A DNA stretch of 33,369 nucleotides from a virus: the IMG/VR virus record IMGVR_UViG_3300032236_000560, positions 1 through 33,369 of that record. One strand, 5' to 3'. Position numbers and translations under genes: made by a program. Numbering within the stretch: the stretch's first letter is position 1; every line of letters begins with the position of its first letter. Shown piece by piece: positions 1 through 6,785 of the stretch. Under the pieces are notes generated by a model. That model saw nothing but the letters and a program-made list of their open reading frames with translations, did no database searches and had not been told where the DNA came from.

Positions 1-91
1 ACTTGGGAATGAACGCCCTACGGGTAACGTAAGAGAGTTCCGTATACTGGGACGAGCCAGTAGAAGGTAAAATACCGCCACCAATAGGCAT
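1..91 (-). CDS. Probable major capsid protein, N-terminal fragment (cut by window edge)
   Basis: Thirty codons are visible, starting at an ATG (89-91) with AGGAG about six bases upstream. The fragment begins MPIGGGILPSTG and runs on through YVTRRAFIPK to the window edge with no stop. It lies directly downstream of the putative scaffold in the packaging/head block, the usual place of the major capsid gene. The run 'TxLxxVTRRAFIPK' fits my memory of capsid N-termini in this phage type, but the body is absent. The assignment therefore rests mainly on gene order and could be wrong. Confidence 0.55.
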   Translation of the reverse strand, partial: MPIGGGILPSTGSSQYTELSYVTRRAFIPK

Positions 92-131
92 AACAATCTC
101 CTAAAAAATATCCCCTATTTACTAACTCGAA

Positions 132-662
132 TTACAGACCAATAGGTCTTGTAGGTTTTTTGAATTCTTGCATTGCTTGCGCTGCTACATCCCTAGCCGC
201 TTGAATAGGATTCTTGCGGAATGCGCTTAAATCAAACTGCTTCATTGGGTTCGGATTGTAACCAGTTGGTGTTGGAACTGCGGCTTGTTTCATAAAATTA
301 TGATATTCAGCTGCGGCCTCATGGTTAGTGATGCCCTTTTCCAACATGATCTTTTCTACGTCTTGAATCTGATCTCTGCTCTCGACAAGTCCTTTATCAA
401 GAAGTGATTTACGTCTTTGCTCTAAATTATTTACAGCATCTCTTTCTTGAAGTTTGGCCTCAAGGCTAGAGATTTTTTGCTGATATTGATCCAGTTGTGA
501 GTTAACACGTTCTTGGATCTCTAACTCAGGCATCGCCACTTCTGGACGAACTTTCCTTGTCAATTGCATGAATTGTGAACGTGTCTCAGGATTGTTAGAC
601 AAATCTTTTGCCAACAAAGCGAGTGCATCACGTTCTTCGTAAGATGCGTTTTCTAAAGACAT
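132..662 (-). CDS. Putative scaffolding protein
   Basis: A 176-residue protein rich in Glu, Gln and Lys. A helical, probably coiled-coil stretch covers about residues 45-90, followed by a Pro-rich segment and a short basic C-terminus (KKPTRP). No catalytic motif is seen. It lies between the portal region and the probable capsid start, where scaffolds normally sit; such proteins direct procapsid assembly and then leave. I chose the ATG at 662 because GGGGA lies four bases upstream; an in-frame TTG six codons earlier would overlap that site. The function is inferred from position and composition, not from a sequence signature. Confidence 0.7.
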   Translation of the reverse strand: MSLENASYEERDALALLAKDLSNNPETRSQFMQLTRKVRPEVAMPELEIQERVNSQLDQYQQKISSLEAKLQERDAVNNLEQRRKSLLDKGLVESRDQIQDVEKIMLEKGITNHEAAAEYHNFMKQAAVPTPTGYNPNPMKQFDLSAFRKNPIQAARDVAAQAMQEFKKPTRPIGL

Positions 663-680
663 ACTATCCCCTTTTTTCAA

Positions 681-770
681 TTAATAACGCTTGCTGCCAC
701 CACGCTTGGTGACACGCTTTGGTTTGTCCAAGTTTCTGCTTGGTGTTTTAGGCGAAAATGGTGTTGCCAT
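681..770 (-). CDS. Small basic protein, 29 residues
   Basis: A short gene: ATG at 768-770, TAA at 681-683, with AAGGTGG about seven bases upstream. The product is MATPFSPKTPSRNLDKPKRV followed by TKRGGSKRY, so roughly one third is Lys or Arg. It fills the gap between the 64-residue gene and the scaffold. Basic peptides of this kind can bind nucleic acid or acidic scaffold surfaces, but nothing here shows the role. Good spacing and the ribosome binding site argue it is translated. Confidence 0.6.
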   Translation of the reverse strand: MATPFSPKTPSRNLDKPKRVTKRGGSKRY

Positions 771-772
771 AT

Positions 773-967
773 TTACACCACCTTTTTAGTGCCACCCGGC
801 TTTTCGAGTGTCATCTTGTTGCGATACATCTGGGATGCAATAGCAGTACCGTCCTTGCCACCGCCAAACTCAGAGTAGCGTGGTGGGTTGAACACTTGAC
901 CGTGTTGCATGTTGTTGTCTGTGGGTTTGCGGATTGGCAAAGATCCACGGGGTTTTAATAAGTCCAT
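773..967 (-). CDS. Conserved-looking small phage protein, 64 residues
   Basis: The start is taken as the ATG at 967, which has AAGGA seven bases upstream and lies just beyond the TAA of the preceding gene (969-971). A longer reading to 1051 would overlap that gene by about 80 bases and lacks support. The product begins MDLLKPRGSLPIRKP and contains FNPPRYSEFGGGKDGTA and a basic tail (PGGTKKVV). No known domain is recognised. It belongs to the portal-to-capsid run of small genes and may be a minor virion or assembly factor. Confidence 0.65.
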   Translation of the reverse strand: MDLLKPRGSLPIRKPTDNNMQHGQVFNPPRYSEFGGGKDGTAIASQMYRNKMTLEKPGGTKKVV

Positions 968-968
968 G

Positions 969-1403
969 TTACATTCCTTGTGATTGTGGAGGGGGCATTC
1001 CTTGCATTGGTGCTTGGGCTGCTGCTTGGGATTCAGGCGGCATACCACCACCTTGTGGGAGAGTCTGGATCATTTGCATAATCTCAGCGGGCATGAGTTC
1101 ACGATTCTTAGCCTCACGCTTGCCAAACACTTTGTGCAAGGAAGAAAGAGACTTCATAATCTGTTGACCTTCTTCGGACTCGCTACCTAATGCAGGTAAT
1201 GATTGCTCCAAAAGATCCATTGCCATTTGAATATTGATGTTGGCTGCTGCCTTGCTACCCATCTTTGGTTCGGGTGTAGACATGGGAGATGCCATAGGAG
1301 GAACAGACGAATCAGCATTAGCACCTGCCATTGCTGGAGGTGGAACGTCAGGACTCGCAGGTTGATCCTGTTTCATCAATTCCATCATATCTGTTGCCAT
1401 CAT
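969..1403 (-). CDS. Met/Pro/Gln-rich protein between portal and scaffold
   Basis: A 144-residue protein. Residues 1-50 are low-complexity (Met, Pro, Ala, Ser); the middle, about 50-115, is predicted helical (SLPALGSESEEGQQIMKSL); the last 30 residues are Gln/Pro/Met-rich. AAGGA lies five to eight bases before a double ATG at 1403/1400. I do not recognise a family. Its position immediately before the scaffold suggests a role in head assembly. A terminator-like hairpin sits directly upstream, so its expression may differ from that of the portal. Confidence 0.7.
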   Translation of the reverse strand: MMATDMMELMKQDQPASPDVPPPAMAGANADSSVPPMASPMSTPEPKMGSKAAANINIQMAMDLLEQSLPALGSESEEGQQIMKSLSSLHKVFGKREAKNRELMPAEIMQMIQTLPQGGGMPPESQAAAQAPMQGMPPPQSQGM

Positions 1404-1412
1404 TTATCCTTT

Positions 1413-1448
1413 AAAAAAAGTGGCAATTAGGTGTACAGCCAATTGCCA
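1413..1448 (-). terminator. Terminator-like hairpin inside the structural block
   Basis: On the minus strand the sequence forms an 8-bp stem (TGGCAATT with AATTGCCA) plus two further G-C pairs past a one-base bulge, with loop CTGTACA. It is followed by C and seven T residues (plus-strand A-run 1413-1419). This has the form of an intrinsic terminator, although it lies inside a co-oriented operon, about ten bases before the start of the 144-residue gene. It could attenuate transcription or define a processed mRNA end. Confidence 0.55.
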
Positions 1449-1475
1449 ATGCTGGGTTGGAAAACCAAGCTGTAA

Positions 1476-1523
1476 TTACTTACGCTTAGATTTTCTCATT
1501 CCTTTGCGTGCTTTACGTGCCAT
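1476..1523 (-). CDS. 15-residue highly basic microprotein
   Basis: ATG at 1521-1523 and TAA at 1476-1478 encode MARKARKGMRKSKRK: nine of fifteen residues are Lys or Arg. AGGAG lies nine bases upstream, one of the clearest ribosome binding sites in this block. It sits in an otherwise sparsely coding gap after the portal. Very short basic peptides of this sort could neutralise DNA or scaffold charge or bind RNA; that is speculation. The ribosome binding site and clean stop are the evidence that it is a gene. Confidence 0.5.
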   Translation of the reverse strand: MARKARKGMRKSKRK

Positions 1524-1579
1524 GTTAATGACTCCTAAAAGAGCGGCCACTTATTTAAAAGGGAAAGCAGCCATACCCT

Positions 1580-1595
1580 ATTTGGTTTCCCAAAT
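1580..1595 (-). other. Small GAAA-loop inverted repeat
   Basis: On the minus strand ATTTGG and CCAAAT flank a GAAA loop, a perfect 6-bp stem closed by a GNRA-type tetraloop. No T-run follows, so it is not a classical terminator. It lies in the portal-to-1403 gap together with the terminator-like hairpin at 1413-1448 and could stabilise or punctuate the mRNA. Confidence 0.35.
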
Positions 1596-1596
1596 T

Positions 1597-1665
1597 CTAC
1601 GATCTTTTCTCAGAGCGACTATTTCTTTTGTATTGTCCGCTCAAACTGTTCCGTTTATACGACAT
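1597..1665 (-). CDS. Possible 22-residue basic ORF
   Basis: ATG at 1663-1665 and TAG at 1597-1599 encode a peptide starting MSYKRNSLSGQYKRN and ending SRSEKRS, with seven basic residues. The only upstream purine run, AAGGA, touches the ATG, so the ribosome binding site is poor. It is listed because the 224-base gap after the portal is long for this block and the composition resembles the neighbouring basic peptides. A small inverted repeat follows the stop (1580-1595). Confidence 0.3.
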   Translation of the reverse strand: MSYKRNSLSGQYKRNSRSEKRS

Positions 1666-1747
1666 TCCTTGCGATCTGGCAACCCCTTTTTCATTTCCCA
1701 TCCTTGGGTCATTGTTTGGGTTGGTAACGCCTCTGGTAAAACTGAAA

Positions 1748-3373
1748 TTATTTTGCTGCGCCATTTTGACCCTTCTTAGGTGGTTCTTGCTGGGGTGGTT
1801 GGGCTGCTTTTGTCTTCTCAGCCTTTTCCAAATCGTCTTTCAGCAATTGTTTCATAGGTGGATCAACTAAGTCAATCAAGCGTTTCTTGTCAATGACCTG
1901 CGCCTCAAACAACTTGAACGCCAGATCCCGGCTGTCTTCCATGAAGATAGGTGAATTGCTATGTGCATCTACCTTGACCACATAGTCAGAAGTAAACTGC
2001 TCGGCAATAAAAGGCATTCCGTTCTCATCCACAAACTTGGTATCGTCATACGCTTGCATGATCTTTAGATACAAAGTCGCCAGTTTTTCTAGACTGTCCT
2101 CAATGATGAGGGCACGTTTCTTAGCCCGGCTAGATCCAAGTCTGGCAAGTTGAGATGCGTGTCCAGCAGAGCGTACCCCTGTCTCACCACGGCCTTGCAA
2201 CACGGAACTTATCCCGCTTGCCTCTGCAAACATGGCATCGATCTCGGCAATCTCTTTGAATAAGTCTTCCGGCATTTTGGGGGCAAGTTCATCAACTTTT
2301 GCACCGGGCGTGTCGGACATGACAAAACTATTTGGGCTGTTGAGAGCAAAGGCTTTTTCATCTGTGATCCCCATAAAACCGCTAAATGATTTGGGAGGGT
2401 TAACTTGCTTGGCAAGCAGCATAGATATTTCGCCAACACGTTTTGTTCTAAGTTGTTGTAGGTAAATAAGTTTTTCTACTTCTGACTGACCCCAGAAATA
2501 ATCGTATAGTGGGTTGGGGCAGATTTGAACAAATGGGCATTCGCCTTTTAAAAACATGCTCTCGCCAGATCTGTCATAGATGATCACGTCTGGGTCAGCC
2601 AAAGTTACAACTTGGTAATCTCCTGTGTCATCGTTCCAAACCCACAGCTCTACCATTTCAACAACCTGCTCTGCAACCAAGGCTTGATACCTTGACATGC
2701 TCTCTAGAGCAAGAGCCACGTTACCTGTGATGGTGGGTTCTGTTTGTGAGAACGCCAAACGGTTCATAGAGTTTGGCATCTCTGACACAACCGGAGGAGC
2801 TTGGAATACCCGCTTTAAAATGTTGTCACGGTTAGGGTGGTTATACAGTCTGGTGTACAACTCACTCTTGGTCATGTAATACTTGTGAGCTATAGCCTCT
2901 TGTCTGTCAGAGTAGGGCCTGTCTTCACGCAGTACGCCAATCGTTGACGGCTCAATGACATAAGGGTTAATACTACCGTGCTTGCCAACAACGGTTTTAA
3001 CAAAAGTCGAGTTGTAAACAAGTGACCAATTAATGGCGGTAGAGAATACTTGGTCGGTGTTGCTATTAAGCCACTCATCGTTGAGTGCTCTAGTCAGTAC
3101 CGGGATCTTGGTGTGTTCTTTTTTGTTGACCGCTGCACCTATGTTGATACTAAACCTTGTAGTCTCAGAGGAGTACAGGAATGAGTTTAGTTGGTCAATA
3201 TGGGGCGCAATCTTGTTGTAAAGTGCTGGTGGATCATCAGGAGATGCACCAAACATGAAAAAACACTTTAGCTTATCGTATTGAATCTTGCGTTGCTCAA
3301 CAGAGACAAGGCACTTATTCATCAGATCGATGTAAAAGTCTTCCCTAGCATCATTGTTGTTAGGTATACGCAT
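1748..3373 (-). CDS. Portal protein
   Basis: A 541-residue protein of typical portal length. Portals form the dodecameric ring at one capsid vertex through which the terminase packages DNA and on which the neck assembles. Recognisable portal-type stretches are PNPLYDYFWGQSEVEKL at about 286-302, a helical segment of about 300-325, and GRGETGVRSAGHASQLA at about 394-410 preceding a basic helix. The last 30 residues are a Lys/Pro/Gln-rich tail. The start ATG overlaps the preceding stop as TAATG, implying translational coupling. It lies two genes downstream of the large terminase, the standard order. Identification is by overall pattern and context. Confidence 0.88.
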   Translation of the reverse strand: MRIPNNNDAREDFYIDLMNKCLVSVEQRKIQYDKLKCFFMFGASPDDPPALYNKIAPHIDQLNSFLYSSETTRFSINIGAAVNKKEHTKIPVLTRALNDEWLNSNTDQVFSTAINWSLVYNSTFVKTVVGKHGSINPYVIEPSTIGVLREDRPYSDRQEAIAHKYYMTKSELYTRLYNHPNRDNILKRVFQAPPVVSEMPNSMNRLAFSQTEPTITGNVALALESMSRYQALVAEQVVEMVELWVWNDDTGDYQVVTLADPDVIIYDRSGESMFLKGECPFVQICPNPLYDYFWGQSEVEKLIYLQQLRTKRVGEISMLLAKQVNPPKSFSGFMGITDEKAFALNSPNSFVMSDTPGAKVDELAPKMPEDLFKEIAEIDAMFAEASGISSVLQGRGETGVRSAGHASQLARLGSSRAKKRALIIEDSLEKLATLYLKIMQAYDDTKFVDENGMPFIAEQFTSDYVVKVDAHSNSPIFMEDSRDLAFKLFEAQVIDKKRLIDLVDPPMKQLLKDDLEKAEKTKAAQPPQQEPPKKGQNGAAK

Positions 3374-3801
3374 TATTCTTTAATCTTTAGGTTTTCATGG
3401 TCATGTCTTACCACAGAGGGGCGCAGTTGGTCAATTTTACCCGTAGCTTGCGCCAATTGTAAACCATTAACAGATTCGTCCCGTATAGGAGCTGTGTTGA
3501 AGTTGCCAATCTCGCTAGGTGCGCCCCATCTTGTAGCCAGAGGATTTTGTTGTTGCTGTTGACCAAATCTAGCTGGTTGAGCTTCACCTTCCCTCACAGA
3601 CTTAATATCAGACATATGGTATTCGGTAGCTAGGCTTTGCAGGGTTCTGTCATTGTGTTTTGTGCTGTCAGACTTGAGTCCAACAGGTTGGAGGAACACC
3701 TTTTGTACCGCCTCACCGTCACAACCTTTGGGGCAACGTGCCTCCCAAGCCTCAAAGTATCCGTGAGCCATACATTTGTAATCGTGTAATACCGCCATCA
3801 T
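3373..3801 (-). CDS. Protein with N-terminal zinc-ribbon-like segment
   Basis: A 142-residue protein between the HTH-like gene and the portal. Residues 9-27 (YKCMAHGYFEAWEARCPKG, then C) have a C-x2-H ... C-x3-C arrangement like the short zinc ribbons of FmdB-type regulatory proteins. The remainder is hydrophilic, with a run of five Gln near residue 80. It starts at a double ATG (3801/3798) preceded by AGGGG, overlapping the preceding TGA. Its stop overlaps the portal ATG. Function unknown; co-translation with the portal suggests a packaging or head role. Confidence 0.7.
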   Translation of the reverse strand: MMAVLHDYKCMAHGYFEAWEARCPKGCDGEAVQKVFLQPVGLKSDSTKHNDRTLQSLATEYHMSDIKSVREGEAQPARFGQQQQQNPLATRWGAPSEIGNFNTAPIRDESVNGLQLAQATGKIDQLRPSVVRHDHENLKIKE

Positions 3802-4178
3802 TTTTCCCCTAGTAAGTCATGTTCAGAATAATCATGTCGGTTGACCATGCCAACATTCATAACAACCCGTCCATTTTCAAACTTTACCCCGTATTTAGGA
3901 ACAAACTCAGGCTTAGGTTCTGGTCTGTAGTCTACAAAATGGCTGTTGTCTCGCCTTTTCATTGTCCTGACTGCCCCACGCTTGACGGCATCAAAGGCTC
4001 TGTTGACCCTGATTTGCATCATCTCAGTCATGGGTGCGGTCTGGTACAGGAATACATCCCGCAGATGATCTACGTTGACTCCGCAGAGTTCGGCAAACAT
4101 ACGGTGAGATATGCCCCTATCTGGGTTGTAGAGGAACTTACGGATTTGTCTACGGAGTTCTTGTTTGGTGAGCTTCAA
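3798..4178 (-). CDS. HTH-like protein downstream of TerL, TTG start
   Basis: A 126-residue basic protein. Residues 22-70 (RGISHRMFAELCGVN ... DHLRDVFLYQ) read like a helix-turn-helix, followed by an Arg/Lys-rich stretch (VKRGAVRTMKRR). The first codon is TTG at 4176-4178, with AGGA eight bases upstream and the TerL TGA overlapping it; no upstream ATG is available, and the next internal Met would remove the HTH region. A DNA-binding protein coupled to TerL could be the small terminase or a regulator, although small terminases usually precede TerL. Unproven. Confidence 0.68.
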   Translation of the reverse strand: MKLTKQELRRQIRKFLYNPDRGISHRMFAELCGVNVDHLRDVFLYQTAPMTEMMQIRVNRAFDAVKRGAVRTMKRRDNSHFVDYRPEPKPEFVPKYGVKFENGRVVMNVGMVNRHDYSEHDLLGEK

Positions 4179-5926
4179 TCTAATAGTCCTATCTTATGTA
4201 AATAGTTAGCTGCAACCTTACCCACATACTTCTCGCCCTCTGGTTGCATGTCTTGCTTGGCCTGTCTCTCACGGGTAATACGTCCAACAATCAGTCTGGG
4301 CTGCACCTGCTCTGCCCACGCCACAACAGCCAAGGCACTAGCAATCACCCGGTCATCCTTGCTACGTCCGGGTGCGCCAAGGAATCCGTCTTCACGTACT
4401 ACAGTCTTCATCTCTTCCAAGAGATCCATACTGTAGATGTTCATCATTTGGCGTTCAAAGAAATCTTTCATGTAGTTCATCATCCGTTCTTTGGTTTGAT
4501 GAGTGGTCATGAATCCGATACTGTTGGAGATGCCTCCAAAGTTATCCATCTTCCTCCAGATGTAGTTTTGCATACTGCCGAGTACATCTCGCAAGTCTTT
4601 TCCCATACGTCCGTCTGTGTGGGCAGCCTGTTGGCGAATGCGCCTGATCTCTGCCAAGACGTTTTGACCCGGGCCGTTGACTTCCAAGTTCATGGTTGAG
4701 TTCTTGTAAGCCCCGGCTAAGTGGGCTATGCACCACGCAAACTGGTAGGTGTTGAGATCAGAGGTTGCAAACTCTGCGACCTGATCTAGTCCGTCTGCGT
4801 AGCACCTATAGACTTGAATGACAAAGCGATCAGCCCAGTCAGATGATCCGTAGGCAGGATCTGCACCGATAACATAGTATCCGTTGTCAGTTGGTTCCTC
4901 CCAGACTTTAAGTGTGCCAAGTCTCTCAGTAGATTTCAGCACCTGCGTGTCTTGGAAGTTTTGACCAAAGACGTAGCGGTAGCAATCTGGCAATTGTTTC
5001 TTGGCAAGTTTGGCAGCATCTGTACATCTTGTGTTGGAGAAGAAAGATGTGCCTGTCATGACAAAGGCATAGTCTTCTGTGGGTGGGAACTCTTGGTACA
5101 TCAGGGATTCGTCTTTGATCCCTTCTGCCATCTTCCACCGCCACCACGCCATCTGGCGAGAGTTAATGTCAAAGTCGTATAACTTCTTAATGTCTTTGAC
5201 CCAGACCTTTTCCTCACCACTTAGTTTGCCGTCCCAGTAATTCTTGTAGATAGAGGAGTCAGGGTCTATGGAATAGTATTCGTTACGCCACCAGCCACAG
5301 AAGATTGCCTTCTGGGTTTTGGAGAACTTAGCCGTCTTGTACATGTCATGGAACATGTTAAAGCCTTGGGCGGTACTCTCAAACATGTAGAGTCTCTCAG
5401 GGTTCTTCTCAGCAAGGGAGGCTATCAGGGAGGCTAACCCCTCTTCGTTTCCCCAAGATGCTGTTTCCGTACCATGTAGGTAAGTGATAGCCTTGCCCTG
5501 CCCCAACCGAGACTTATTTCCAGCAATCTGGTAGAAAATCCTAGATCTGTTTTTGAGCACCATCTGGTTCCTATTGTGGGCAACAAGAGGAATCTTGTAT
5601 TCCCTAGGGAGGCCTTCCATGTACATGCCAAGAGTTGATCTAAACATGTCTCTGTTTTCTTCCGTATCAGCCACAAGTGTTCCCTGCCAACCCGGGTGTG
5701 TGAACTGCCAATATAGGTCAAGTGCCAAGGAAATAGTTGTGATACCCAGCTGCCTACCTTTGAGAATAACAAAGAAGTGAATGTCCTCATTTAAGCCTTT
5801 CGCTATTTCATCCATCACATACGTTTGAGTCCCCAACGGCTTTGCCATAGGGATAAGACCGTCTTCTTTTGACTCAATCTTTAGATTGGCGCAGAAACGG
5901 TAAAACTTCTGTAGATCGAATTTCAT
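4175..5926 (-). CDS. terL: Terminase large subunit
   Basis: A 583-residue two-domain DNA-packaging motor that translocates DNA into the prohead and cuts the concatemer. The ATPase domain shows a Walker A variant KGRQLGITT at about 56-64, a Walker B-like segment ending in HGTETASWG at about 151-159, and a coupling motif FESTAQG at about 182-188. The RNase H-like nuclease domain shows the expected acidic triad: IGADPAYG (D356), NLEVNGPG (E415) and SKDDRVIASA (D524/D525). The length is normal. The start ATG overlaps the preceding TGA as ATGA. Family-level identification is strong. The packaging mechanism (cos, pac or direct terminal repeats) cannot be read from the protein alone. Confidence 0.95.
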   Translation of the reverse strand: MKFDLQKFYRFCANLKIESKEDGLIPMAKPLGTQTYVMDEIAKGLNEDIHFFVILKGRQLGITTISLALDLYWQFTHPGWQGTLVADTEENRDMFRSTLGMYMEGLPREYKIPLVAHNRNQMVLKNRSRIFYQIAGNKSRLGQGKAITYLHGTETASWGNEEGLASLIASLAEKNPERLYMFESTAQGFNMFHDMYKTAKFSKTQKAIFCGWWRNEYYSIDPDSSIYKNYWDGKLSGEEKVWVKDIKKLYDFDINSRQMAWWRWKMAEGIKDESLMYQEFPPTEDYAFVMTGTSFFSNTRCTDAAKLAKKQLPDCYRYVFGQNFQDTQVLKSTERLGTLKVWEEPTDNGYYVIGADPAYGSSDWADRFVIQVYRCYADGLDQVAEFATSDLNTYQFAWCIAHLAGAYKNSTMNLEVNGPGQNVLAEIRRIRQQAAHTDGRMGKDLRDVLGSMQNYIWRKMDNFGGISNSIGFMTTHQTKERMMNYMKDFFERQMMNIYSMDLLEEMKTVVREDGFLGAPGRSKDDRVIASALAVVAWAEQVQPRLIVGRITRERQAKQDMQPEGEKYVGKVAANYLHKIGLLD

Positions 5927-6108
5927 CCTTGGAAGTGATCTAGTAGCGTATCACACGCCTCTACAACCTCAATGTCTTCCGGTGTCACAGTCATGTTTGC
6001 TATCGTGTCCCGCAGGTTCTTAAGCCTCCAGACCAACCAAGCATCAAACTGGTCACTCAAAGACTCAAAGACATATCTGTCTAGTTTCTCAAAGTCATCA
6101 ATGATCAT
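5923..6108 (-). CDS. Small acidic protein upstream of TerL
   Basis: A 61-residue acidic protein beginning MIIDDFEKLDRYVFESL. I chose the ATG at 6108, not the one at 6120, because GGAG lies six bases upstream and the resulting ATGA overlap with the previous stop matches the joins elsewhere in this block. It looks all-helical, with no known motif. Because it immediately precedes terL it is one candidate for a small-terminase-like factor, but it is shorter than usual and has no visible HTH. Confidence 0.68.
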   Translation of the reverse strand: MIIDDFEKLDRYVFESLSDQFDAWLVWRLKNLRDTIANMTVTPEDIEVVEACDTLLDHFQG

Positions 6109-6323
6109 GCAGTTCTCCATACCCTGACTACATCCCCTACCGTTCTTGCAGAAAACTTATACCCAAGCCTCTTACTCGCCCTGTAGTTAGCATTCAACAC
6201 CTTGGCCCTATCCTCCTTAGGCACAGCAAAAGAATCTCCTACCTCTAGTTTGCTATACGGATAACTATATACTCTCCTAACCTTAGGTAGCGGTACTCTT
6301 CTACTAACTTCTAATTCTTCCAT
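6105..6323 (-). CDS. Small basic phage protein (VGDSF...RVWR type)
   Basis: A 72-residue basic protein and the first gene of the leftward block. The pattern YSKLEVGDSFAVPKEDR, then YRASKRLGYKF and a C-terminal VVRVWR, is one I recall from many small uncharacterised phage proteins. AGGGGA lies about six bases before the ATG at 6323. The arrangement of short beta strands and a basic helix suggests nucleic-acid binding, but no function is established. As the first gene of the left minus-strand block it sits next to the divergent control region. Confidence 0.75.
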   Translation of the reverse strand: MEELEVSRRVPLPKVRRVYSYPYSKLEVGDSFAVPKEDRAKVLNANYRASKRLGYKFSARTVGDVVRVWRTA

Positions 6324-6389
6324 GCCTATCCCCTAATAATCTAATAACTAGATATTATCATATTTAACCAGAATACCAATTATTTTTTT

Positions 6390-6411
6390 GGGGGTGGGAG
6401 GAAAGTGGGGG
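6390..6411 (+). other. G-rich tract, possible G-quadruplex
   Basis: A 22-base purine-rich tract with runs of five, three, two and five G directly follows seven T in an otherwise AT-rich region. With one run of only two G, a two-tetrad quadruplex is possible and a three-tetrad one is not obvious. On the other strand it forms a C-rich leader about 70 bases upstream of the first leftward gene. Confidence 0.35.
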
Positions 6412-6581
6412 TCACACACTACAGAGCTAAGTGCCCAACACATGACCATACACATTACACTAACACGCTAGAATTGATGTAGATTGGATTAGTACATTAG
6501 TATTCTAGACTCTAGCAATATATAATAATTTATAGTGAGAGAGTAGAGATATATAGTTAACCTTACCCTATTGAGTATAGA

Positions 6582-6610
6582 TTGACTCTAATACTATATA
6601 CTAGGATAAT
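6582..6610 (+). promoter_or_regulatory. Sigma-70-type early promoter
   Basis: TTGACT (6582-6587) and GATAAT (6605-6610) are separated by exactly 17 bases, each matching five of six consensus positions. Transcription would start near 6617 and run about 170 bases before the first early gene. An inverted repeat (TAGAT-A-ATCTA) lies at the predicted start and could be an operator. This is the best promoter I see in the window and implies use of host RNA polymerase. Confidence 0.65.
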
Positions 6611-6736
6611 TACATTAGATAATCTACTAATTAGAATACTAGATTGTAACTACTATCTAGACAGTCTAATCGATCTAGTTAAAAATAAATAAAAAAAAAG
6701 ATTAATAATTGTCAACCAATTAGATAGTTATAGCGT

Positions 6737-6764
6737 TATAATCATATCTAGCGATAATGCTAGA
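6737..6764 (+). promoter_or_regulatory. -10-like box with operator-like dyad
   Basis: TATAATCATATC starts at 6737 and is followed by a perfect dyad TCTAGC-GATAAT-GCTAGA (6747-6764), which would cover the transcription start if the TATAAT is used. No good -35 is seen at 16-18 bases; TTGTCA lies 22 bases upstream. The 11-mer ATAATCATATC recurs before two other early genes. Confidence 0.45.
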
Positions 6765-6785
6765 CAATTAAGAGGAGTACTCAAA

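Larger units (their letters stand above)
6324..6785. promoter_or_regulatory. Divergent intergenic control region
   Basis: This is 462 bp without a convincing gene between the leftward late block and the rightward early block. It is strongly AT-rich except for a G-rich tract and an AC-rich stretch (about 6412-6470). It holds a sigma-70-type promoter (6582-6610), a second -10-like box with a dyad (6737-6764), ten CTAG tetramers, and a run of nine A at about 6691-6699. A minus-strand TTGACA (plus positions 6710-6715) has only a weak TATTTA partner at 18-bp spacing. The region is the best candidate in the window for early and late promoters, an origin or a packaging site. Confidence 0.7.

Noticed and set aside
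5434-5790. 118-codon minus-strand frame within terL
   Set aside because: It lies wholly inside terL in another frame, with low-complexity-free but unremarkable sequence and no ribosome binding site; the terL motifs span the same bases.
6701-6742. TTGTCA ... TATAAT as a plus-strand promoter
   Set aside because: The spacing is 22 bases, outside the usual 16-18. I list the TATAAT only as a -10-like box.
6324-6785. tRNA genes, CRISPR arrays, integrase, transposase or attachment site in the window
   Set aside because: I saw no cloverleaf with acceptor and T-arm signatures, no regularly spaced repeats, and no recombinase motifs in this region or in the other gaps.
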